50,785 bases of DNA from Candidatus Krumholzibacteriota bacterium. Lineage in GTDB: Bacteria > Krumholzibacteriota > Krumholzibacteriia > LZORAL124-64-63. Position 1 is the stretch's first letter; the number at the start of each line of letters is the position of its first letter. Position numbers and translations under genes: made by a program. The notes under the pieces are model-generated. The model was not told the DNA's origin. It worked only from the letters and a program-made list of their open reading frames with translations, and made no database searches. The stretch covers positions 1-50,785 of the forward strand of contig JAJRZA010000025.1 in the NCBI GenBank assembly GCA_024275485.1, read 5' to 3'. Of the stretch, positions 18,516 through 26,946 are shown piece after piece.

Positions 18516-19697
18516 TCATTGGAGGTTCACCAGCACCAGCACCAGACCTTGGCCCTCGTCGAGGGACGTCATGGCTTTTCCTATTATCGCGCCGTGGGAC
18601 CGTGAATAGTCGCTGGCCTTCATGGCGTATCCGGGCAGATTCGATGTCGTCAGCAGATCACCCAGTTCGATGGGGTTTTCGGAAGCGTCGCACTTGACCC
18701 AGACCCGGCCACTGAGGGCGATGGCCGAGGTCAGCCCATTGTCAGGCAAATTGCCCAGGACCGCGCCGGTCGGCAGATCGCCAGCTCCACTGACCACACC
18801 GGCCACTCGCCGGTCATACGCCTGCCGGGAACGGCAGAGCTGGCCCTCATGTTGGTTGTCGATGGCCACAACGGTGCCGGGTTCAAGCACCTCGGCCATG
18901 GGGAACTTTTCGGCTACGTCGGCTCCCATGATGTGCAATACGTCCACCCTGGCCTCACCTACCACATGCAGCGCCACGTTGGGTGCGGTGGTGCCAATGC
19001 CAAGCCGACCGTAGCTGTCGAGGAACATCCGGGTGGCCGAATTGGTCTGGAAGGAAATATCCGCCCACGTGCCACCGGCGTTGGAGTTGATGACCAGGCC
19101 ACCGCTGCCCATCTGTTTGAATTCCCCGTAGAGGTTGCCGTAGCTCGATCCGTAGTTGATCTTGAGGCCACCGCCAGTGTTTTGCGTGTCCAGGTGCAGC
19201 ATTTCGGTCGGATTTGTCCGGCCGATGCCCACGTTGCCCGAGACACCTGCATACATGTTGTCGCCGTTGATGATCCAATCGTTGTCTGAGGATCCGGTAG
19301 TCACTGCCGAATCGGCCACCGCAGCACGAAGAGACCAGGGAACCGAAGTCATCCTCATGCGGGGAAGAAGTTCCACGCCATCATCGACAATTATACCCAT
19401 CCACCTCCAGGACCCCTCGAACAAGGTGTTGGGAATGGTTGAACTTTGCCCCAACAACACATTGAAAACCCCGCCGGTCAGCAGCACTTCACGATGTTGT
19501 TCGGTCCAGAGTGGTTCGGTTGAACTTTCGTATTGGTAAATGCTGAATACAATATCGTGGATTCCGACCAAAGGGTTTCCGGTATCGTCGGTCAACATCC
19601 CCTGGTAGTTCACAAGACTGGGTGGAGCGGCAAGAGCGCTGGTGGCGAGCAAACACACACTCACCAGGGCAACTGCCCATATTACGTTGTGTCTCAT
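18516..19697 (-). CDS. Exported fibre-like repeat protein
   Basis: Protein of 393 aa with a clear signal peptide (MRHNVIWAVALVSVCLLATS..., cut near ALA-AP). The middle carries two short repeats typical of phage tail-fibre and bacterial surface-fibre proteins: GNVGIGRTNPTEMLHL and GRLGIGTTAPNVALHV. The C-terminal ~130 residues (GTVVAIDN...VAGVVSGAG...ALSGRVWVKCDA...GAIIGKAMTSL) are a domain seen in many uncharacterised exported proteins. The ATG at 19697 is chosen over an upstream in-frame ATG at 19823 because the signal peptide starts here, with AGGGAG just before it and GGAGG further upstream. It starts 14 bp after the preceding gene. The function is unknown. Confidence 0.7.
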   Translation of the reverse strand: MRHNVIWAVALVSVCLLATSALAAPPSLVNYQGMLTDDTGNPLVGIHDIVFSIYQYESSTEPLWTEQHREVLLTGGVFNVLLGQSSTIPNTLFEGSWRWMGIIVDDGVELLPRMRMTSVPWSLRAAVADSAVTTGSSDNDWIINGDNMYAGVSGNVGIGRTNPTEMLHLDTQNTGGGLKINYGSSYGNLYGEFKQMGSGGLVINSNAGGTWADISFQTNSATRMFLDSYGRLGIGTTAPNVALHVVGEARVDVLHIMGADVAEKFPMAEVLEPGTVVAIDNQHEGQLCRSRQAYDRRVAGVVSGAGDLPTGAVLGNLPDNGLTSAIALSGRVWVKCDASENPIELGDLLTTSNLPGYAMKASDYSRSHGAIIGKAMTSLDEGQGLVLVLVNLQ

Positions 19698-19711
19698 CTC
19701 CCTTTCCTCCT

Positions 19712-20290
19712 TTATTTGAGCAATAACATTTTCTTGACGGAATGGTAATCCCCCGCTCGAAGACGATAAAAATAGACTCCGGCAGCGTTGGGCCGGCCAG
19801 AGTTGTGGGTGCCGTCCCACCACACGGTGTGGCTACCGGCCGTCATGGTCTCGTTCACCAGAGTGCGCACCAGTTCACCGCGCGCATTGAAGATCATCAG
19901 CTCGACCGAAACTTCGTCGGCCAAGGAGAAATCGATCTGGGTTTTGGGGTTGAAAGGATTCGGGTAGTTGTCCAGCAGGGCGGTGAGCAAGGGCTCGGGA
20001 CCAGGCGGATCAACGGCCGAGAGGTATTGAGAGCCCCTCCAGAAACCCGCATACAGGATGACTCCACCCCCACTGGCGATTCCGATGGGCGTGGACTGGG
20101 CCATGGTTCCGTTGGTGACAATGCCGCCACCTGAAGCGGGCGCGCCGGCTGCGCCAACGACGGTGCCGACGATCTGGACAGGATCACGTTCACCACGAGG
20201 CGCCCCGAAAATAGGTTGTTGAGTTGTAAATAAGGGAATCAAGAACAGGCAGGAAACTAACACCCAGCAGATTTTTTTATGTGTAGTCAT
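19712..20290 (-). CDS. Small exported protein with FlgD-Ig/PNPFNP sorting tail
   Basis: Protein of 192 aa. Signal peptide ~1-30; a short Gly/Ala-rich middle (VGAAGAPASGGGIVTNGTMA); then a C-terminal tail starting at NYPNPFNPKTQIDFSL and ending GVYFYRLRAGDYHSVKKMLL. The tail matches those of the FG-GAP giant and the subtilisin in this window, so it is probably an export or surface-attachment signal like the type IX-style C-terminal domains of FCB bacteria. AAGGAGGT lies upstream of the ATG. It is first of a run of three exported-protein genes. The mature region is too short to suggest an activity. Confidence 0.75.
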   Translation of the reverse strand: MTTHKKICWVLVSCLFLIPLFTTQQPIFGAPRGERDPVQIVGTVVGAAGAPASGGGIVTNGTMAQSTPIGIASGGGVILYAGFWRGSQYLSAVDPPGPEPLLTALLDNYPNPFNPKTQIDFSLADEVSVELMIFNARGELVRTLVNETMTAGSHTVWWDGTHNSGRPNAAGVYFYRLRAGDYHSVKKMLLLK

Positions 20291-20477
20291 GGAATACCAC
20301 CTCCTTCACATTTTGGAATGACTGTCATGCGGCTTTTCCAATAAACCCCCTATTCGTTTTTTGAGCAGTGGAATAGATCCGAGAGTATCGCCTACAGATG
20401 CTCGCAGGCTTTCCGCCGAATGCAGTGTATATGGGAAAGAATCGGTCGGCAGAAGGGTTGTACCCTATCACGGACAC

Positions 20478-20508
20478 TGGAAGCCGTCAACCTTGTTGAC
20501 GGCTTCCA
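20478..20508. repeat. Perfect 14-bp inverted repeat in intergenic region
   Basis: TGGAAGCCGTCAAC (20478-20491) and GTTGACGGCTTCCA (20495-20508) form a perfect stem with loop CTT. It sits in the 319-bp gap 20291-20609, about 100 bp past the end of the minus-strand chemoreceptor gene and upstream of the next operon on the same strand. It could end the chemoreceptor mRNA, but there is no U-run. I see nothing else in this gap beyond the ribosome-binding site near 20300. Confidence 0.6.
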
Positions 20509-20609
20509 ATCATTCGAGCTGAGACAGTCCACCCTATCCATCATCACCAGTTGGCAATCCGTCCGGCAGGACTCCCGTTTATTCTGTGGTCCTGGATTCA
20601 TCCAGGGCC

Positions 20610-22568
20610 TCAAATTTCCAGGAAATCCTCTTCGGTCAGGGGAATGACATTTTCAGGACTACTCATGGCCACCTTGGGCCGCGATCTGGCAGGCGGAGCA
20701 ATCACTGCTACGTCATGGTTACCGCCCCTTGAAGTTTCCGAACCGGTGGTGGAGCGGGGCAACGCAGATGTCCCTTCCACCAGGGAGATCAGGCTCGACA
20801 CCATGACGCGCAACTCAACGGCCTGCGCTGAAAGTTCTTCGCTGGCAGAGGCCGATTCTTCGGCCTTGGCAGCGTTGGCTTGGCTGATATCATCCATTTG
20901 TCCCACGGCCGTGGTGATTTCTCCGACCCCGCGCGCCTGCTCTTCGCTGGCACCAGTCACGTTTTTCACCAGTTCAGTTACTTGGGTGATGCCCGTGGCA
21001 ATGCGGTCCAGGGTTTCAAAGACTTCCCTCGTCACCCGGACACCTTCTTCAGCATTCTGGGTGGACTCGGCAATCAAAGTGGAGGTATTTCGGGCGGCAT
21101 CGGCACTGCGCTGGGCCAGATTCCGCACTTCCTCAGCCACCACGGCAAAGCCCTTGCCCGCATCGCCTGCACGGGCTGCCTCCACGGCTGCATTCAAGGC
21201 CAACAGGTTGGTCTGGAAAGCAATCTCGTCAATGGTCTTGATGATGTGTGATGTCTCGTCGGATGACTGTTTGATCCGGTTGATGGCCTCGGTCATGTTG
21301 GTCATGGCCTGGCGACTTTGATCGGTTGCAACCTGAACTTCCCCGGTGATGGTGCTGGCCTCCTTGGCGCTGCTCAAGTTCCGCGCGGCCATGGCTGAAA
21401 GCTCTTCCAGGGTGGCTGCGGTTTCCTCCAGGCTGGCCGCCTGGATGCTGGCCCCTTCGGCCATTTCGGTGCTGGACTGGGCGGTATGACCGGAAGCGGA
21501 AGATACCTCGTCCGATCCCAGTTGCAGGCCCGTGATGATCCGGGTGATGGGCCGGGTGATGGACCGAATGATGAAGAAGCCGACGATCGCACTTCCGAGG
21601 ATACCGGCGATGAGCATACCCCACTCCATTCGGGCCAGATTTGTAACCTGGGCCGTGGCGTTGACCAAGTTTTGGACCATTTCAGCCTTCTGCGCCTCGT
21701 TCAGGGCCTGAAGATTCTTTTTGATGATCTCTGCGCGGGGCGCGGCTTTCTTCCCCAGCCAGGCATTGGCCAGATTCCAGTCGTCGGAACCACGGAGTTG
21801 GAACATTCGTGGCGGCAGGGAGTCAAATGCCTGGCGAGCTTTATCGAACTTGTCAAAGGCCGTCGACTGTTCCTCTGTCAACAAGTCTCGATGGGCCTTG
21901 AGGTCGCCGAAACGCCTGGTATTCTTGGCCCACAATTTGTCGTACTTGTCCTTGAAAACCACATCCCCGGAGAGCAGGTAGGCCCGAATGTTGGCCAGGG
22001 CCAGTCCGGTGGTACCACGCACGTCGGCCATCATGCCGAACAGGGCCTTGCGTTCGGCAGTTGCCGGCAGGTCAGCCTCCAGGTCGATCATGGCGGTGAT
22101 GTTGACCCCCAGGATCCCTGCCAAAGGTGCGGCCTCATCGAAGAGAAGTTTGGTGGAAGGTACGTTTTCGCGACGTTGGGCAATATCCTCGATTTCTTCC
22201 TGGGCCCTCTTGAATTCAACGATATTATTCTGGATCTCCTGCAACCGTTTGACTCTTTCAGGGTCCGTCCAGTCCTTGGCGACCCGTTGCAGGAGCGCCA
22301 TGGAGGGTTCGATTTCCTCTTCCCAGGCTTGGGCCCGCTCTTGCCTGAATCCATCCTTGCCCAGGATGATCCAGCCCCGCAGAGCCGCCAGGGATTGGTT
22401 CATTCCGCCGAGCATCCGCACACTGGCCTGAGCGGCCGGGGCACTCATTTCCGTTATCAGAGCCTGGGTTTTGTTTATTTGCCACAAAGTCGTGATCACA
22501 GCGGCGGTGAGAAACATCCCAATGAGGGCGTACCCCAATCCGATTCGTGTCCTTAATTTTAGATTCAT
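20610..22568 (-). CDS. Methyl-accepting chemotaxis protein
   Basis: Chemoreceptor of 652 aa. First membrane helix ~9-30; a ~285-residue, all-helical periplasmic sensor region (longer than the usual four-helix bundle); second membrane helix ~317-335; a HAMP-like segment ([17 protein letters not shown]); then the signalling domain with the conserved hairpin tip [20 protein letters not shown] starting at 447. There is no NWETF-type CheB/CheR tether; the tail ends [14 protein letters not shown]. The ATG at 22568 has AAAGGGAC upstream; the 18 codons before it carry no coding signal. No other chemotaxis gene lies in the window, so it is an orphan receptor here. The ligand is unknown. Confidence 0.93.
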   Translation of the reverse strand: MNLKLRTRIGLGYALIGMFLTAAVITTLWQINKTQALITEMSAPAAQASVRMLGGMNQSLAALRGWIILGKDGFRQERAQAWEEEIEPSMALLQRVAKDWTDPERVKRLQEIQNNIVEFKRAQEEIEDIAQRRENVPSTKLLFDEAAPLAGILGVNITAMIDLEADLPATAERKALFGMMADVRGTTGLALANIRAYLLSGDVVFKDKYDKLWAKNTRRFGDLKAHRDLLTEEQSTAFDKFDKARQAFDSLPPRMFQLRGSDDWNLANAWLGKKAAPRAEIIKKNLQALNEAQKAEMVQNLVNATAQVTNLARMEWGMLIAGILGSAIVGFFIIRSITRPITRIITGLQLGSDEVSSASGHTAQSSTEMAEGASIQAASLEETAATLEELSAMAARNLSSAKEASTITGEVQVATDQSRQAMTNMTEAINRIKQSSDETSHIIKTIDEIAFQTNLLALNAAVEAARAGDAGKGFAVVAEEVRNLAQRSADAARNTSTLIAESTQNAEEGVRVTREVFETLDRIATGITQVTELVKNVTGASEEQARGVGEITTAVGQMDDISQANAAKAEESASASEELSAQAVELRVMVSSLISLVEGTSALPRSTTGSETSRGGNHDVAVIAPPARSRPKVAMSSPENVIPLTEEDFLEI

Positions 22569-22944
22569 GGTGCAAGTCCCTTTCGTTGTTTTATCAAATA
22601 TGCGGATACTTTTTATCCTCAATTTTACTCAACTCCCATCGGACAACCAAGGATTACCCTTTAGAAAACCTTGTGTCTTGGGCTAAATATTTTCTTCAAG
22701 ATTTGGGTAAATTGTTGTCTTAATGATGGTTGAAAGATTTTTGAATATTGGAAAGGGAAGGAGCCATGACCGGTTTTCGCCCTGCTGGCACAGCAGCCCA
22801 ACCTTGAAACTCAATCCTGCCGACAAGTCGGAATTCCGAATGAGGGCGGCAAGACCATTAGGCGTGTTTTGAAAACACATGGCTGGATTGCCTTGGCATA
22901 TCGACCAGGATCTTGAATTGGCTGAAACCCGTCATGGTCTTCTC
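22569..22944. other. Intergenic region without a recognised gene
   Basis: The gap between the chemoreceptor start and the Imm11 gene end is 376 bp. It contains small palindromes only: CCGAC-AA-GTCGG near 22820 and GTGTTTT-G-AAAACAC near 22864-22878. The second may mark the end of the toxin-immunity transcript. Short open frames here have no recognisable content. It is the border between core sequence and the accessory region. Confidence 0.5.
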
Positions 22945-23502
22945 CTACCAACCATCGTAGTCCTCGGTCGCTCGAAGACGCAACCCAACCATCTCGGCGG
23001 AGTCAATGCGCTGCTTGAGGGCTTCGTTGATGATGATGAGAGTCGGGTCTTCGGCCAGCCTGAAAATGGCGAAATCCCTGGCTGCGGAGGGGTCAATGAC
23101 AAACGATTTGAGTTCTCCCTTGCCTCCTGACGGCACCGGTTCGATTACACTGCGCGACACATCGACGCACTGCAGCCGCCCGACAACATTGGTCAGCCAG
23201 TAGCCGAACTCGATTTCCCCGGAGTTGAGATCTTCGAGTTCGACGGGGAAGTACTGGACGTTGTCGGCACCGAATTCCGTCACCAGGTCCTTTAGATCGT
23301 CCGAGAATAGGGTGACCAGACCCGACATGATGTCACCGCGATATTCCCCGCTGGTTCGAGCCAAGGGGAGTCGCAGATCGGGTGCGGGAGCCGGCATCAG
23401 CTTGCCGTACATCCAATCATAGGGATCGATTTCCTCGGGTACCTGGCCCACGACGGCGATTCCTGGATCCCGGAGTTCCTGCTGAAGAATGTAGTAGGTC
23501 AT
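22945..23502 (-). CDS. Imm11-family immunity protein (MXAN_0049-like, DUF1629)
   Basis: Protein of 185 aa with the hallmark blocks of Imm11/DUF1629: LVTLFSDDLKDLVTEF, ADNVQYFPVEL, YWLTNVVGRLQCVDVSRS, a late IFRL, and IINEALKQRI. Imm11 proteins neutralise secreted nuclease toxins of polymorphic toxin systems. It lies 5 bp after the AHH-type nuclease gene, with AGGAGG (inside the toxin's end) as its ribosome-binding site, so the two are co-expressed as expected for a toxin-immunity pair. The direct match of this immunity protein to this toxin is inferred from position. Confidence 0.85.
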   Translation of the reverse strand: MTYYILQQELRDPGIAVVGQVPEEIDPYDWMYGKLMPAPAPDLRLPLARTSGEYRGDIMSGLVTLFSDDLKDLVTEFGADNVQYFPVELEDLNSGEIEFGYWLTNVVGRLQCVDVSRSVIEPVPSGGKGELKSFVIDPSAARDFAIFRLAEDPTLIIINEALKQRIDSAEMVGLRLRATEDYDGW

Positions 23503-23507
23503 TTCGG

Positions 23508-24368
23508 CTAGGTCCTCCTGCGTTTGCTCGGCCTGGGCGCCGGATGGTCAGGAGCAGCACTCGCGTCACTGTCGGATTCGAAATTATCCCGCTTTATAGA
23601 AGAGTCCATGCTCTTGGCGTATTCGTAGGCGAGGTAGGAGACGAAGAGAGGAGAGCTTCTCATGGGAGTACTGGTGGCGAACATCCCCAGTTTGTCCCGA
23701 ATCTCACCACTGAGTTTGTCCATGTCCGCTTTCAGGTCGTCGCTCTTGTCCTCGTCCTTTTTGCAGAAGCCACCTTCGACCCAACGATCCATTATCTTGC
23801 ACAGTCTGGTCGTAATCGTCGTGTCGTATTGCGCCGAGTGGCCCCGGTCGTCGTCATCGGACTCATCCCCCCCATCTTCGTCCCAACTATCCCAGAGCTG
23901 GGGAATCATTACCTCGAAGGCATGGTGGCCGACGTGCCATTGATCCTTCCGCTCATTCATCAAGGCGAAGGCAATGAATTGCTTTTCGGTTTGATTAAAG
24001 TCGCCGAATTTCTGAACCTTGCCGGCATGGTCGTACTTGAGCGTCCAGTGGGTGGTGGTGAGCCCAATTCCGTTGACCGGTTCGTTGATGTCGTAGCCTA
24101 CGCTCGAACCCATCCTCACCAGCCGCCGGATCTGCCCGTAACATTGAAGGGCCGAGATCAAGTGGTGCTGGGCCGTCGTGTAAGGCAGCTTCCCATCAGA
24201 CCTGCGCTGGATGTCGCAATTGAGCTGGGCGGGTTTGCTTTTGACCTTGGCGTCCGGTTCCTGCTTCTTCGATTCGAATTCGTGGGCGTCTTCGTTGCAG
24301 AACGGACACTTGTCATCGCTTTTTTCATCGGCACTATTGATTGCAACGAGTTCACAAAGTTCAGTCAT
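23508..24368 (-). CDS. AHH-type nuclease toxin, stand-alone
   Basis: Protein of 286 aa. The core resembles AHH nucleases of the HNH/endonuclease VII superfamily: YTTAQHHLISALQC (63-76, with the HH pair), GYDINEPVNGIGLTT (91-105) and a second His cluster HVGHHAFE (145-152). A CPFC pair at 21-24 could bind zinc. The C-terminal third is very acidic and ends in a basic RPSKRRRT. No signal peptide, PAAR, VgrG, RHS or other delivery domain is attached, unlike typical polymorphic toxins. The ATG at 24368 has GGAGAGGG upstream, and the 13 codons before it are not supported. It pairs with the Imm11 gene. Confidence 0.72.
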   Translation of the reverse strand: MTELCELVAINSADEKSDDKCPFCNEDAHEFESKKQEPDAKVKSKPAQLNCDIQRRSDGKLPYTTAQHHLISALQCYGQIRRLVRMGSSVGYDINEPVNGIGLTTTHWTLKYDHAGKVQKFGDFNQTEKQFIAFALMNERKDQWHVGHHAFEVMIPQLWDSWDEDGGDESDDDDRGHSAQYDTTITTRLCKIMDRWVEGGFCKKDEDKSDDLKADMDKLSGEIRDKLGMFATSTPMRSSPLFVSYLAYEYAKSMDSSIKRDNFESDSDASAAPDHPAPRPSKRRRT

Positions 24369-24436
24369 GTTCCCTCTCCAAAACACCAGTAGAAATTGAA
24401 TTTTCACTTGTCAGCTATTGGTCCCCCTGAGATTCG

Positions 24437-24466
24437 ACTCTAGCAACACCACCTGCCGGGCGTCAA
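24437..24466 (-). promoter_or_regulatory. Putative promoter of the toxin-immunity pair
   Basis: On the minus strand TTGACG (24466-24461) is separated by 18 bp from TAGAGT (24442-24437), leaving a leader of about 60 nt before the toxin ATG at 24368. The match to sigma-70 boxes is good (5/6 and 4/6). Confidence 0.45.
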
Positions 24467-24541
24467 GTTTAACATGGCCCTTTCCTATGCCAGACCTTCT
24501 GCCAAAAACTCTGCTTTTGAAATGTCCACTTGATGGGGAAG

Positions 24542-25600
24542 CTATCTGGTTGGAAATATCCATCCATCACTAACTGCTATTCGCAGAAATTCTTTCCCCC
24601 TGACCCAGGTGTGGCCATTGGATCCTGCCACCCGCCCATAAGCCCATTGAGCAACAAACAGAGAACTGTCCTTGTCATTTGGCAGGCCTTTGTCGTCAAA
24701 AAATTCACACATTGCAGAATCATTCAATTCATTCCGGTCCAACCAGCTATTTAGATGCTCCGGAGCAGCGAGCATATCACCCTTTTTGCCGTTACAATTC
24801 TTACAAGCGATAACAAAATTATGCCCAAGGTCGAGATTGTACCACGACCAAGGGATAAAATGATCGACATGGGAAACATTCCTCTCCTTTGAGCAGTAAA
24901 AGCACTTACCGCCTTGCAAATCAGTGAGAAATGCTCGATATGGCAGCAAAGAGGACCGGTTGACTCCAAACATGAAGTGAGCCAAGTCGGATGTCTGACC
25001 CAAAAGGGCTTTATTCTTGGGCCTCTCGCGAATAAAACGAACCCAGCCATTTTGGGCCAAACGAACTATCAATCCATGGAACTTTCGAAAACAGAATGCA
25101 ATACCTGGACGAAGTTCAAATTCGCTACCAGTTTCTATATTTTCATACAGGAATGAATCCATTGATCCAGCGATTGTTTGTAATTTCCAAAGGGGCATAT
25201 TGGCAACAGTAGTTGATACCTTTTTTACTAATTGGCTGTCTTCCTGAAGCAGTCTACCTGTTGTTCGTATTCCCTTGGTCTCATATTTTGGGCTGGCTTC
25301 CCGCACCCAATTAATTATTGCAGCTTGCTTCCCTGTATTTTGGTGAAGAACTCCGGAAGTCATCCCGTCAGCACCTCTAAAATCGATCACTTGCCGGGAA
25401 TAGTAGCGGATGAATTTCTTTGCAACATCTTTTGCGTTTAAAGGTAAAGATGCGGATGAGTCATCACCCTTTTCAACTGATAAGTCGGCCAAAGCTATGA
25501 TAAGAGCGTACTTGTATGTAGCAACAAATCCACCACCATCTAACAAACGTTGGATGTAATCCAGAAACTGGAGTTGAAATTCAGATGTAGGTTTTTCCAA
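24542..25600 (-). CDS. HNH endonuclease with large N-terminal domain (candidate defence effector)
   Basis: Protein of 352 aa. The C-terminal part is a zinc-type HNH nuclease: CFYC (233-236), HVDHFIPWSW (244-253; catalytic-type H/D/H) and NFVIACKNCNGKKGD (261-275, second Cys pair and Asn). The N-terminal ~220 residues are helical and unfamiliar (QFLDYIQRLLDGGGFVATYK, a modification- or sensor-like domain). Translation probably starts at TTG (25600), two bases after the HIT stop codon, with AGAAGGA upstream; no better start exists. The close coupling to a HIT hydrolase, the position in an accessory island, and base composition richer in A+T than neighbouring genes suggest a two-gene anti-phage or restriction-like unit. 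That function is inferred. Confidence 0.7.
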   Translation of the reverse strand: MEKPTSEFQLQFLDYIQRLLDGGGFVATYKYALIIALADLSVEKGDDSSASLPLNAKDVAKKFIRYYSRQVIDFRGADGMTSGVLHQNTGKQAAIINWVREASPKYETKGIRTTGRLLQEDSQLVKKVSTTVANMPLWKLQTIAGSMDSFLYENIETGSEFELRPGIAFCFRKFHGLIVRLAQNGWVRFIRERPKNKALLGQTSDLAHFMFGVNRSSLLPYRAFLTDLQGGKCFYCSKERNVSHVDHFIPWSWYNLDLGHNFVIACKNCNGKKGDMLAAPEHLNSWLDRNELNDSAMCEFFDDKGLPNDKDSSLFVAQWAYGRVAGSNGHTWVRGKEFLRIAVSDGWIFPTR

Positions 25601-25602
25601 AT

Positions 25603-25989
25603 CTATTCCTTCTGTTCCCAGTAAATCGCCTTCTCAGGAAAAATCCAACGTATACCGCCACGAGGATCTGGACTGTCTCCAGAATACCGAGGAATCAGGT
25701 GCAGGTGAACATGCATGATGGTTTGACCAGCAGATTTCCCATCGTTAATTCCGAGGTTATAGCCATTAGGTTGGAATTCCACATCGAGTTCCTTTTTGCA
25801 GTGGTTGGCTACTTGTATTAGATCCATTTGTTCTTCTGGAGTCAGTTCAAAAAATGACATTACATGGCGTTTGGGAATAATTAGGGTGTGCCCCAAGGAA
25901 ATGGGATAGGAGTCCCTGAAGGCTATGGAAAAATCTGTTTGGAAGCATAAAGCCAACTCTTTAGGGGAACAAAAAGGGCAGGAAAGCAT
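25603..25989 (-). CDS. HIT-family nucleotide hydrolase/transferase
   Basis: Protein of 128 aa with the histidine triad HVHLHLIPRY (H93, H95, H97), the GHTLIIPKRH strand and an N-terminal CPFC pair that often binds zinc in this family. Such enzymes cleave or transfer nucleoside monophosphates from dinucleoside polyphosphates or adenylated compounds. The ending DPRGGIRWIFPEKAIYW is a variant seen in HIT proteins of accessory loci. The ATG at 25989 has AAGG about 11 bases upstream, while an in-frame GTG/ATG region further up (26031) has no ribosome-binding site. It is followed at once by the HNH nuclease gene. Confidence 0.85.
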   Translation of the reverse strand: MLSCPFCSPKELALCFQTDFSIAFRDSYPISLGHTLIIPKRHVMSFFELTPEEQMDLIQVANHCKKELDVEFQPNGYNLGINDGKSAGQTIMHVHLHLIPRYSGDSPDPRGGIRWIFPEKAIYWEQKE

Positions 25990-26030
25990 GGCTAAACCTT
26001 TTCCTTTACGGTGTATTGACCGAGACTTCA

Positions 26031-26089
26031 TCTGACAGCTACACCCTTAGACGGTGATAATGTCAGACTAGCCCACAGCTTTCAGACTA
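26031..26089. promoter_or_regulatory. Dyad and direct repeats upstream of the HIT-HNH pair
   Basis: TCTGACA (26031-26037) and TGTCAGA (26061-26067) form a perfect 7-bp dyad with an inner CACC/GGTG stem. TCAGACTA occurs at 26063-26070 and again at 26082-26089, 19 bp apart. The cluster lies 40-100 bp upstream of the HIT start, where an operator would be expected. No clear -35/-10 pair is visible. Confidence 0.3.
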
Positions 26090-26280
26090 CCCTTGCTGCC
26101 AACGTCATTTTTTTCTTTCGCCACCGGCGGATTATCCAGGAAGGTCTCCATCAGGGGTTCGATCCTGACAGCATTTGCCCTAGTGGGTTCGTCTAGTATT
26201 GTATTTCTCCAGCCAAGCGTCCAGATCTTCCTGAAGCATTGCCTTCCATGCAGGCCAATTTTGGACAACCACAGGTGTAA
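26068..26280 (-). pseudogene. C-terminal remnant of an IS481-type DDE transposase
   Basis: The minus strand encodes the C-terminal end of an integrase-core transposase: LQEDLDAWLEKYNTRRTH, then a TAG where Q is expected, then GKCCQDRTP, a one-base frameshift, and METFLDNPPVAKEKN. The family pattern is DL..WL..YN..R.HQGK.C.GRTP.ETFLD. Both the nonsense codon and the frameshift show that it is dead. The remnant begins directly beside the 38-bp tRNA-Lys fragment at 26289. No terminal inverted repeat of the IS is visible. Confidence 0.7.
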
Positions 26281-26288
26281 ATATCAGC

Positions 26289-26326
26289 CCACCAGGGAAT
26301 CGAACCCCGAACCTACTGATTAAGAG
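26289..26326 (-). repeat. 38-bp copy of the tRNA-Lys 3' half (att-type site)
   Basis: These 38 bases are identical to 28565-28602, the segment of the tRNA-Lys(CTT) gene from the anticodon loop to the start of the 3' acceptor strand. Identity stops on both sides at the same point. Duplication of a tRNA 3' portion that starts in the anticodon loop is the classic product of tyrosine-recombinase integration. The 5' half and the CCA end are absent, so this is not a second functional tRNA. Confidence 0.85.
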
Positions 26327-26348
26327 CATACCCAACCCCAAAATTTTA

Positions 26349-26666
26349 TCACCGAATTTCCAATAAAATCTCATTGCGGTGGTAATCCAAAAAGTGCTTT
26401 TGCCCGGAAGAAAATGTTCCCACGTTTATCCGTCCAGAATTATCAATTGTCAAACCGGGAAGCAAAATCCCGGGGTTTTCTATTTCAATCCGATCATCAA
26501 GAAAAACAATGCGCAGGAGTGCACCACGTTGCGAATAATCAGCATGAACTATGGCATTTATTACCGCCTCACGCAGAATTCCAAATGGGAGGCTCCAAAC
26601 ATCCTTGCGACGAACTTCCGACAAATCAGTTCCACGCAAAGCATGTTTTTTGAGATAAACATTTAT
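26349..26666 (-). pseudogene. Fragment of an AlbA_2/HATPase_c_4 (RecG-like) protein
   Basis: About 105 codons read INVYLKKHALRG...SLPFGILREAVINAIVHADY...IEIENPGILLPGLT, the ATP-binding (HATPase_c_4) part of the putative transcriptional regulator / RecG-like helicase family common in islands. A TAA at ~26670 cuts off the N-terminal AlbA_2 domain, and the frame ends at 26349 soon after an unrelated FSSGQKHFLDYHR tail. A full gene is ~400-500 codons, so this is a remnant. It lies inside the tRNA-flanked segment with the Fic gene. Confidence 0.7.
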
Positions 26667-26827
26667 TTAGAGAAATTTCACCGTTTTATGGCAATACTGA
26701 GTTTGAGATCAACTATGCAAACAGGAAAAGCACACTTCATACGATAGTTTTCGACAGATTTTGCGTTTAGCCCCAAAACAAATACCTGCCTATCTTACCA
26801 AAAGTTAAGGATTTCTCAAATAAACAA

Positions 26828-26856
26828 TTGACAGAATAGAATAATTTTCATACATC
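26828..26856 (+). promoter_or_regulatory. Putative promoter of the Fic gene
   Basis: TTGACA (26828-26833) is followed after 17 bp by TACATC (26851-26856), leaving about 85 nt of leader before the ATG at 26947. It lies in a very AT-rich stretch (26667-26946) that otherwise contains no recognisable gene. Confidence 0.4.
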
Positions 26857-26946
26857 CTAATAGTCTAGAGACAGCACGACCGGATAAGCTCACTTTAGCC
26901 CGTCGGCCAAACAGAATCACCTACCAACTGATCAAGGGCTATCACT

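Noticed and set aside
16805-20290. Prophage tail region (fibre-like protein plus protease)
   Set aside because: All three genes encode signal peptides and one has a PNPFNP tail; there are no capsid, portal, terminase or lysis genes.
22683-22880. Small minus-strand frame of 65 codons after the chemoreceptor
   Set aside because: No ribosome-binding site, crosses a small palindrome and has no recognisable motif.
26289-26326. A second tRNA-Lys gene
   Set aside because: Only the 3' half from the anticodon loop is present; the acceptor 5' strand, D-arm and CCA are missing.
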